Assembly: GCF_030814215.1 (NCBI RefSeq)
Contig: NZ_JAUSUT010000001.1
Location: 7,251,125 to 7,315,124 of the forward strand
Source of the DNA: Amycolatopsis thermophila
GTDB lineage: Bacteria > Actinomycetota > Actinomycetes > Mycobacteriales > Pseudonocardiaceae
Length of the DNA: 64,000 nucleotides
Reading direction: 5' to 3'
Positions 58,276-64,000 of the stretch are shown here, in pieces. The position numbers and the translations under genes are program-made. The notes beneath the pieces were generated by a model, which was not told where the DNA came from, did no database searches, and was given only the letters and a program-made list of their open reading frames with translations. Each line of letters starts with the position of its first letter. The stretch's first letter is position 1.

Positions 58276-59651
58276 CCGCCATCGCGCCGCTCGCCCGCCA
58301 CCACGGCAGGACCCGGTTCGACGGCGGGGTCCGCCTCGCCGCGGGGTGGGCCCTGTGGCTGGGCCTCCTACTCGTCGCCTACTGGTGGGCGGCCGGGGGC
58401 GGCTTCGGCGACCTCACGGGCTGGGAAACCGGCCTCACGTCCGCCGGACGGCTCACCGGCCTCCTCTGCTCGGTCCTGCTCCTGGCCCAGGTGCTGCTGA
58501 TGGCCCGCATCCCGGTGCTGGAACGCGCCTTCGGCCAGGACCGGCTCGCCCGGCTGCACCGCGTCACCGGCCTGACCTCGTTCGATCTGCTGCTCGCCCA
58601 CCTGGTGCTCATCACGTGGGGCTACGCCGCCGGCGAGGTGACCGCGATTCCGGCCACCTTCTGGGACCTCGTCACCGCCTACCCCGGCATGCTGCTGGCC
58701 CTCGCCGCCACCGCGGCCCTGGTCATGGTCGTCGTGACCAGCGTCCGCGCCGCCCGGCGGCGCCTGCGGTACGAGTCCTGGCACCTGCTGCACCTCTACG
58801 CCTACCTCGGTGTCGGGCTCGCCCTGCCGCACCAGCTGTGGACCGGTCAGGAGTTCACCGGTTCGGCCGCCCGGACGATCTTCTGGTGGACGCTGTGGGC
58901 GGCGGCCGCGGCGGCGGTGCTGGTCTGGCGCATCGGCGTGCCGCTCGCGCGGAACGTGCGCCACCGCCTGCGGGTCACGTCCGTGGTCCAGGAGGGCGAC
59001 GGCGTGTTCTCGGTGTACCTGACCGGCCGGCACCTCGACCGGCTCCCCGCGGAGGCCGGGCAGTTCTTCGGCTGGCGCTTCCTGCGCCGGGCCGGCTGGA
59101 CGCGCGGCAACCCGTACTCCCTGTCCGCCGCGCCGGACGGGCGGAGCCTGCGCATCACCGTCAAGGTGTCCGGCGACGGCAGTGCCGGGATCGCGGCCCT
59201 GCGTCCCGGCACGCCCGCGCTGTTCGAGGGCCCCTTCGGCAGGATCACCGGACGCGCCCGGCACGGCCGGAAGGTCGCGCTGATCGGCGCCGGCGTCGGC
59301 ATCACGCCGATGCGCGCGCTCGCCGAGGGACTGGACTACGCGCCCGGCGAAGCGGTGGTGCTGCACCGGTTCACCGGCCGCCCGCTGTTCGACCGCGAGT
59401 TCCGGGTGCTCGCCGCCGAGCGCGGCCTGGGACTGGTCTGGCTGCCGGGCCACCGCCGCGCGCCGGGCTCGTGGCTGGCCGACGGCGTCCCGGCCGACGA
59501 CGTCACCGCCCTGCGCCACTGGGTGCCCGACATCGCCGAGCGGGACGTGTACGTGTGCGGTCCCGAACCCTGGGCGGACTCGGTGCGCCGGGCCGCCGAA
59601 GCCGCCGGCGTGCCCGCCGAACGGCTCCACATCGAGAACTTCGCGTGGTGA
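58272..59651 (+). CDS. Ferric-reductase-like transmembrane protein with FAD/NAD(P)H domain
   Basis: 459 residues. The first 230 hold about six membrane segments with paired haem-ligand-type His (LARLHRVTGLTSFDLLLAHLVLITW and WHLLHLYAYLGVGLALPHQLW). The C-terminal half is a ferredoxin-reductase-like unit: GNPYSLSAAPDGR for FAD, LIGAGVGITPMRALAEG for NAD(P)H phosphates and YVCGPEPW. It should move electrons from NAD(P)H across the membrane. GTG at 58272 overlaps the previous stop (GTGA). Four bases after its stop begins an FMN-binding protein, a likely electron acceptor outside. Confidence 0.88.
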   Translation: MTAIAPLARHHGRTRFDGGVRLAAGWALWLGLLLVAYWWAAGGGFGDLTGWETGLTSAGRLTGLLCSVLLLAQVLLMARIPVLERAFGQDRLARLHRVTGLTSFDLLLAHLVLITWGYAAGEVTAIPATFWDLVTAYPGMLLALAATAALVMVVVTSVRAARRRLRYESWHLLHLYAYLGVGLALPHQLWTGQEFTGSAARTIFWWTLWAAAAAAVLVWRIGVPLARNVRHRLRVTSVVQEGDGVFSVYLTGRHLDRLPAEAGQFFGWRFLRRAGWTRGNPYSLSAAPDGRSLRITVKVSGDGSAGIAALRPGTPALFEGPFGRITGRARHGRKVALIGAGVGITPMRALAEGLDYAPGEAVVLHRFTGRPLFDREFRVLAAERGLGLVWLPGHRRAPGSWLADGVPADDVTALRHWVPDIAERDVYVCGPEPWADSVRRAAEAAGVPAERLHIENFAW

Positions 59652-59655
59652 CCGC

Positions 59656-60078
59656 ATGAAACGCATCAGCCTGTGGATCCTCAGCACGATCACCGTGCTC
59701 GTGCTGCTGTTCGGCTACCACACCTCGACGTCGAGCTCGATGGCCTCCCCGGACGTCGTGGCCACCCCCGCGCCGAGCACCGGCGCCGCCCCGGCGGCCG
59801 GCTCGACGACGGTCACCGGCCCGGTCGCCCAGACTCGGTGGGGACCGGTGCAGGTTCAGCTGACCGTCCAAAACGGAAAGATCACCGCCGTAAAGGTGGT
59901 GCAGTACCCGGAGAACAACTCGCGGGACCGGGAGATCAACGACCACGCCCTGCCGATCCTGGTGCAGGACACGCTCAACGCGCAGAGCGACGACATCGAC
60001 ATGGTCAGCGGTGCCACCGTGACCAGCGAGGGCTACCTGGAGTCGTTGCAAGGCGCGCTCGACAAGGCGGGCCGGTGA
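59656..60078 (+). CDS. Exported FMN-binding protein (covalent flavinylation motif)
   Basis: 140 residues. An N-terminal membrane anchor (ISLWILSTITVLVLLFGYH) and Pro/Ala linker precede an NqrC/RnfG-type FMN-binding domain. The flavinylation motif Dxx(S/T)GA(T) is present as DMVSGAT with acceptor Thr 121, followed by VTS. FMN would be linked through phosphate to this Thr outside the membrane by the ApbE encoded next. It can then carry electrons from the ferric-reductase-like protein to metals, quinones or other wall acceptors. Confidence 0.9.
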   Translation: MKRISLWILSTITVLVLLFGYHTSTSSSMASPDVVATPAPSTGAAPAAGSTTVTGPVAQTRWGPVQVQLTVQNGKITAVKVVQYPENNSRDREINDHALPILVQDTLNAQSDDIDMVSGATVTSEGYLESLQGALDKAGR

Positions 60079-60806
60079 CCGCGCGCTACGTCGAACACGT
60101 GATGGGCATGCCGATCAGCCTCGCGCTGCGCGGGCGGCACACCCGCGACGCGGCGGCCGGGGCGGCGTGGTCGGCGGTGATGGCGGACCTGCGCGCGGTC
60201 GACGAGGTGTTCAGCACCTACCGGCCGGACTCGGTGATCTCCCGGCTGGGCCGGGGCGAGATCGCGGTGGCGGACTGCCCGCCGGAGGTCGCGGAGGTGC
60301 TGGCGCTCGGCGAGCGCGCCGAACACGAGTCGGGCGGCGCCTTCCGCGTCCGGCGCCCGGAACTGGACCCCAGCGGCGTGGTGAAGGGCTGGGCCGCGGA
60401 CCGCGCCGCGAAACACCTGCGTGCCCTGCCGGCGACGGACTTCTGCCTGTCCGCCGGCGGGGACGTCGTGTGCCGCACGCTCGATCCGGCGGCTCCGCCC
60501 TGGCGCATCGGGATCGAGGATCCCCATGACCCGCAACGGGTTCTCGCCGTCGTGCCGGTGTTCAGCGGCGCCGTCGCGACGTCCGGGACGGCTCACCGGG
60601 GCGCGCACCTGGTGGACGGGCGGACATCGCGGCCGCCCGCGGGTGTCGCGTCGGTGACGGTGGTGGCGGAATCGCTGACGTGGGCCGACATCGAGGCGAC
60701 CGCGGCTTACGCGCTCGGCGCCGACGGCGTGGAGTGGCTGCGGGGACGGGCCGGGCGGCGGGGGCTGTTCGTGTGGGCCGACGGGTCCACCTCGGTGGTC
60801 GGCTGA
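60075..60806 (+). CDS. apbE: FAD:protein FMN transferase
   Basis: 243 residues, shorter than the usual 300 because it lacks an N-terminal signal or lipobox. Family features: HVMGMPISLAL, VDEVFSTYRPDSVISRL, DPSGVVKGWAADRAAKHL (FAD-binding Lys), DFCLSAGGDVVC, SGAVATSGTAHRGAHLVDG (magnesium site) and TWADIEATAAYALG. It transfers FMN from FAD onto Thr of the adjacent FMN-binding protein. The lack of an export signal implies flavinylation before export, or that the N-terminus is not needed for localisation. GTG at 60075 overlaps the previous stop (GTGA). Confidence 0.88.
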   Translation: MTARYVEHVMGMPISLALRGRHTRDAAAGAAWSAVMADLRAVDEVFSTYRPDSVISRLGRGEIAVADCPPEVAEVLALGERAEHESGGAFRVRRPELDPSGVVKGWAADRAAKHLRALPATDFCLSAGGDVVCRTLDPAAPPWRIGIEDPHDPQRVLAVVPVFSGAVATSGTAHRGAHLVDGRTSRPPAGVASVTVVAESLTWADIEATAAYALGADGVEWLRGRAGRRGLFVWADGSTSVVG

Positions 60807-60835
60807 GCCCGCCCGCCCGCGGACGGCCGTCCCGG

Positions 60836-61486
60836 TCAGCGACCGGGCTTCGTCACCGGCGCGTGCCAGAGGCCGACGATGGCGTCGATCAAACCGGTCG
60901 CCGCGTCGTGCCAGTTCGACCGGGGCGTGGGGGTTCCGTCGGCGAGGGCGCGTTCCCGTTCGGCGTTCATGTGCACCATCAGCTGGCGCGCCATCGCGTT
61001 GCGTTCGGCCCGCACCTCGGGCGGCAGGTCCGGCAGGCACCGCTTCATGCCCTCGAGCGTCTTCACCATCGACGGCGATGACAGCGCTTCGTCGGCCATG
61101 ATGCCGCGCAGCGCGGGGTCGGTGGTCACCTGGGCGCTGAACCGCGCGAACCACGTCGGGTTCCCCAGGGCCGCCAGGTGTTCGGTGGCCGGGCGCACCA
61201 TGCAGCCGACCCAGTCGCGCACCTCGCCGGAATCGCCCACCTCGGCGACCATCCGGTCGCGGACCCGGTCCATCGCGATCGTGTGCCTGCGCAGGATCTC
61301 GCGCACCAGATCGGCCTTCGTGCCGAAGTGGTAGCCCACCGCGGCCGTGTTGCCCTGCCCCGCGGCCTCGCTGATCTGCCGGTTGGACACCGCGTACACG
61401 CCGTGCTCGGCGAACAGCCGTTCCGCCGTGGTGAGGATCGCCTCCCGCGTGGCCGTGACGCGGTCGGCCCTCGCCGTTCTCGTCAT
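60836..61486 (-). CDS. TetR-family regulator
   Basis: 216 residues from ATG at 61486; GTG codons at 61492 and 61495 are also in frame. Helix-turn-helix REAILTTAERLFAEHGVYAVSNRQISEAAGQGNTAAVGYHFGTKADLVREIL, a group with long alpha-helical ligand domains (RDWVGCMVRPATEHLA). Divergent from an MFS exporter with a 20-base palindrome between, the standard arrangement for a repressor that senses a compound exported by the neighbour. Confidence 0.9.
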   Translation of the reverse strand: MTRTARADRVTATREAILTTAERLFAEHGVYAVSNRQISEAAGQGNTAAVGYHFGTKADLVREILRRHTIAMDRVRDRMVAEVGDSGEVRDWVGCMVRPATEHLAALGNPTWFARFSAQVTTDPALRGIMADEALSSPSMVKTLEGMKRCLPDLPPEVRAERNAMARQLMVHMNAERERALADGTPTPRSNWHDAATGLIDAIVGLWHAPVTKPGR

Positions 61487-61581
61487 CGTCACCACCGCTC
61501 GCGAAGTCCGCGCAGGCCGGGCGGCCCACGGCAGGCCAGTTTACCGATCTCGTGCCCCGACCCTAACCGGGTCTGCTAGTC

Positions 61582-61601
61582 TAAGTCAATCGATTGATTT
61601 A
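61582..61601. promoter_or_regulatory. TetR operator before the MFS exporter
   Basis: TAAGTCAATCGATTGATTTA at 61582-61601 contains the perfect 12-base palindrome TCAATCGATTGA (61586-61597) and is symmetrical at 18 of 20 positions. It lies 96 bases upstream of the TetR ATG and 36 bases before the exporter ATG at 61638. Confidence 0.8.
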
Positions 61602-61637
61602 AGCCAGACTCGGTACTCCCCCTCGGAGGCTTCGGCA

Positions 61638-63341
61638 ATGTCCTCTGCCCCTGCCCGCCACGCCGGCGCTCCGGCCACCGGCGCGCCCCGGTCCGGCGGC
61701 GTGGTCGCGGTGCTGGCGTTCACCGGCATCGTGGTCTCGCTGATGCAGACCCTGATCATCCCGCTGGTGCCCGAGCTGCCGCAGCTGCTCGGCGCGTCGT
61801 CGGCGGACACCGCGTGGGCCATCACGGCCACGCTGCTGGCCGCCGCCGTCGCGACGCCCACCGTCGGCCGCCTCGGCGACATGTACGGCAAGCGCCGGAT
61901 GCTGCTGGTCAGCGTGATCCTGCTGGTGGCGGGCTCGGTGACGTGCGGCCTGTCCAGCAGCCTCGTCCCGATCATCATCGGGCGGGTCCTGCAGGGCCTG
62001 TCCTCGGGCGTGATCCCGCTGGGCATCAGCATCATGCGCGACGAGCTGCCCGCCGAAAAGCTCGGCTCGGCGACCGCCATGATGAGCGCCTCGCTCGGCG
62101 TCGGCGGCGCGCTCGGCCTGCCCGCCGCGGCGCTGATCGCCCAGAACGCCGACTGGCACGTGCTGTTCTGGTCGGCGGCGGGCCTGGGCGTCGTCGCGTT
62201 CGTGCTGGTCGCCACACTCGTGCCGGAGTCGAAGGTGCGCACCGGCGGGCGGTTCGACCTGCCCGGCGCGCTCGGCCTGTCGGTCGCGCTGCTGTCCCTG
62301 CTGCTGGCGATCTCCAAGGGTGCCGACTGGGGCTGGGGTGACGGGCTGACCGTCGGCCTGTTCGTGGCCGCCGTCGTGGTGCTGCTGGTGTGGGGCTGGT
62401 GGGAGCTGCGCGCGAAGGAGCCGCTGGTCGACCTGCGCACCACCGCGCGCCGCCAGGTCCTGCTGACCAACCTGGCGTCGATCGTGTTCGGGTTCGCGAT
62501 GTTCGCGATGTCGCTGGTGCTGCCACAGCTGCTCCAGCTGCCCACGGCGACCGGGTTCGGGCTCGGCCAGACCATGCTCGTGGCGGGTCTGATCATGGCG
62601 CCGTCCGGTCTGGTCATGATGGCCACCGCCCCGGTGTCGGCGAAGATCTCGCGCGCCGCGGGCCCGAAGGTCACGCTGATGCTCGGCGCGCTCGTGGTCG
62701 CCGCCGGTTACGGCCTCAACATCGTGCTGATGGGCGAGGTCTGGCACCTGCTGGTCGTCTCCTGCGTCATCGGCGCCGGGATCGGCCTGTCCTACGGCGC
62801 GATGCCCGCCCTGATCATGTCCGCGGTACCGGTGTCGGAAACCGCCTCGGCGAACAGCCTCAACACGCTGATGCGCTCGATCGGGACCTCGACCTCCAGC
62901 GCGGTCGCGGGCGTGGTGCTGGCGCAGATGACGGTCTCACTGGGACCGGTTTCCGTGCCGTCGCAGAACGGGTTCCGCGTGGTGCTGGCGATCGGCGCCG
63001 GCGCGGCGCTCGTCGCCCTGCTCGTCGCCGCCTTCCTGCCCGCGAAGCGCCGCGCCCGCGCGGCGGCACCGGTCGCACCCGCGCCCGGCCGCACGGTGCG
63101 GGGCACCGTCAGCGGGACGACCGGCGCCCTGGTCACCGTCACCGCGCACCGCGCCGACGGCAGTGTCGCGGCGAGCACCGCGGTGGGCGGCGACGGCGGA
63201 TACGCGCTGGCGTCCCTGCCGGACGAGCCGCTGACCCTGGTGGCCGTCGAGCACCCGGCCGTGCACGAAATCGTGCCGGTGGGCGCCGGCGTGACCCAGC
63301 AGCACGACATCGACCTCACCCCACGGAAGGAGCTGGCGTGA
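61638..63341 (+). CDS. MFS exporter (DHA2-like) with C-terminal carboxypeptidase-regulatory-like domain
   Basis: 567 residues from ATG at 61638 (GGAGG 10 bases upstream). Residues about 20-475 hold 14 likely membrane segments with DHA2-type motifs (AITATLLAAAVATPTVGRLGDMYGKRRML and GRVLQGLSSGVIPLG). After residue 485 a soluble beta domain follows (GRTVRGTVSGTTGALVTVTAHRADGS and GGDGGYALASLPDEPLTLVAVEHP), a carboxypeptidase-regulatory-like fold rarely fused to MFS proteins. Probably exports a drug-like compound or lipid-like solute using the proton gradient. Coupled by GTGA to a gene made of the same domain type. Confidence 0.85.
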   Translation: MSSAPARHAGAPATGAPRSGGVVAVLAFTGIVVSLMQTLIIPLVPELPQLLGASSADTAWAITATLLAAAVATPTVGRLGDMYGKRRMLLVSVILLVAGSVTCGLSSSLVPIIIGRVLQGLSSGVIPLGISIMRDELPAEKLGSATAMMSASLGVGGALGLPAAALIAQNADWHVLFWSAAGLGVVAFVLVATLVPESKVRTGGRFDLPGALGLSVALLSLLLAISKGADWGWGDGLTVGLFVAAVVVLLVWGWWELRAKEPLVDLRTTARRQVLLTNLASIVFGFAMFAMSLVLPQLLQLPTATGFGLGQTMLVAGLIMAPSGLVMMATAPVSAKISRAAGPKVTLMLGALVVAAGYGLNIVLMGEVWHLLVVSCVIGAGIGLSYGAMPALIMSAVPVSETASANSLNTLMRSIGTSTSSAVAGVVLAQMTVSLGPVSVPSQNGFRVVLAIGAGAALVALLVAAFLPAKRRARAAAPVAPAPGRTVRGTVSGTTGALVTVTAHRADGSVAASTAVGGDGGYALASLPDEPLTLVAVEHPAVHEIVPVGAGVTQQHDIDLTPRKELA

Positions 63342-64000
63342 CCGGCTACGGCAACACGACCGCCGAGGTGGCGCTGACCGGCCGGGTCAGCAGCGGGCAG
63401 CGGCCGCTGCCCGAGGCGACGCTCACCCTGACCGACCGGGTCGGCGCGCAGGTTTCCCGCGCGCGCACCGGCGCCGACGGCGGCTTCCGCCTCACCGGGC
63501 TGGTGCCCGGCACCTACGTGCTGATCGTCTCGCGCCCGGGCTTCCAGCCGTACGCGACGGCGGTCGAGGCCGGCACCGGGCCCGGCACCCCGCTGGAGGT
63601 GACCCTCGAAGCGGCCACCAGCGTGCACGGCGTGGTCCGCGACCGGCACAGCGGACGGCCGATCGCCACCGCCGCGGTCACCGCCGTCGGGCCGTCCGGC
63701 GAGGTGATCGCCAGCACGGTGTCCGATCCGGACGGCGGGTACCGGATCACCGGGCTGGACGCGGCCGAGGTCACGCTCGTCGCCGCCGCCCCGGGTGCCG
63801 ATCCGGTGGCCACGGTCGTGCCGCTGGGCAACGGCCGGGAACACGAGGTCGACCTGGTCCTGGCCTCCTCCAGCACGCTGACCGGAACCGTCACCGCGGA
63901 CGGCCGTCCCGTCGCCGGGCTGGCCCTGGAACTGCGGGACGCGCACGGCCGGACGGTGGCCACGACGGTCACCGGCCCGGACGGCACGTACCGGTTCGAG
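63338..64000 (+). CDS. Protein of repeated carboxypeptidase-regulatory-like domains (incomplete)
   Basis: At least 221 residues; the gene runs off the window. GTG at 63338 overlaps the MFS stop (GTGA). There is no signal peptide. At least three beta-sandwich repeats of about 70-80 residues are visible, each with a GRV/GVV-x-PL-x-A opening and a DGGFRLTGLVPGTYVL-type hairpin (also DGGYRITGLDAAEVTLV and a third beginning LTGTVTADGRPVAG). Such domains usually bind or stabilise at surfaces; the lack of an export signal and coupling to a transporter with the same domain suggest it works with the exporter on the cytoplasmic face, but its C-terminus is unseen. Confidence 0.8.
   Translation, partial: MTGYGNTTAEVALTGRVSSGQRPLPEATLTLTDRVGAQVSRARTGADGGFRLTGLVPGTYVLIVSRPGFQPYATAVEAGTGPGTPLEVTLEAATSVHGVVRDRHSGRPIATAAVTAVGPSGEVIASTVSDPDGGYRITGLDAAEVTLVAAAPGADPVATVVPLGNGREHEVDLVLASSSTLTGTVTADGRPVAGLALELRDAHGRTVATTVTGPDGTYRFE

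Noticed and set aside
60821..60832. GGACGGCCGTCC as a terminator between apbE and TetR
   Set aside because: The palindrome has no loop space and only four possible pairs after allowing a loop; too weak.
1..64000. tRNA, rRNA, integrase or attachment sites that would mark a genomic island
   Set aside because: None was seen on reading both strands; the only mobile-element trace is the small IS5-like remnant. A covariance-model tRNA scan could not be run here.

Overview
The window is about 72% GC DNA from an actinomycete, most likely a Pseudonocardiales member of the Amycolatopsis type. This is inferred from GC-rich third codon positions, many GTG starts, many 4-base stop/start overlaps, an F420-dependent glucose-6-phosphate dehydrogenase, a mycothiol-type DinB protein, ANTAR regulators and actinobacterial families of the DUF5946, DUF6292, DUF5994 and DUF4865 kind. 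No rRNA, tRNA, CRISPR array or intact mobile element is visible. The only mobile DNA seen is a 141-base IS5-like transposase remnant near 52.6 kb. The gene set is that of an accessory chromosome arm: catabolic operons, each with its own regulator and visible palindromic operators.

Layout. (1) 1-1.5 kb: the start of a DUF5946-like gene, a DinB protein, and a 0.75 kb array of degenerate GC-rich repeats. (2) 1.5-14.3 kb: a leftward operon with almost every junction coupled by ATGA or GTGA. It encodes LacI, two ABC permeases, a lipoprotein binding protein, two ADP-ribosylglycohydrolase-family proteins with two tiny ORFs between them, a ribokinase-like kinase, a TIM-barrel/formylglycine-enzyme-like fusion, a CaiB-type CoA transferase and a CitE-type lyase. 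A GlxA-type regulator follows. Two mirrored LacI operators lie in front. This is the strongest candidate for an undescribed pathway, possibly import and breakdown of an N- or O-ribosylated compound. (3) 14.8-23 kb: an NmrA-like protein, luciferase-like oxidoreductases, an EEP hydrolase, an ANTAR-STAS-ANTAR group, fgd, and a GAF-LuxR regulator. (4) 23.2-31.1 kb: a tetrose-type operon (TIM epimerase, SDR, dihydroxyacetone-kinase-type kinase, RpiB isomerase, GntR, split transketolase) with a divergent transporter and four TGTYRACA boxes between them. It fits L-erythrulose or threitol conversion to erythrose 4-phosphate.

(5) 31.2-36.7 kb: TetR and GH3 glucosidase with a shared operator; alcohol and aldehyde dehydrogenases. 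(6) 37-42.6 kb: AraC regulator and MHS transporter, divergent from an operon of two unknown beta-rich proteins, LacI and a crotonase, with mirrored AACGTT operators. (7) 42.7-47.6 kb: a secreted tannase/feruloyl-esterase, a frameshifted AraC-family pseudogene, two DUF genes, a DivIVA-like coiled-coil protein and TetR. (8) 47.7-52.5 kb: a GH18-like lipoprotein, a Pro-rich membrane protein and a 1,077-residue deacetylase-glycosyltransferase-acyltransferase fusion, probably making a surface amino-sugar polymer. (9) 52.7-56.8 kb: a secreted barrel protein, an orphan response regulator, a 4-oxalomesaconate tautomerase/CHA aldolase pair and DUF4865. (10) 57-60.8 kb: a low-complexity membrane protein, a ferric-reductase-like protein, an FMN-binding protein and ApbE, together a flavin-based transmembrane electron-transfer unit. 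(11) 60.8-64 kb: TetR, an MFS exporter with a C-terminal carboxypeptidase-regulatory-like domain, and a protein made of such domains that runs off the window.
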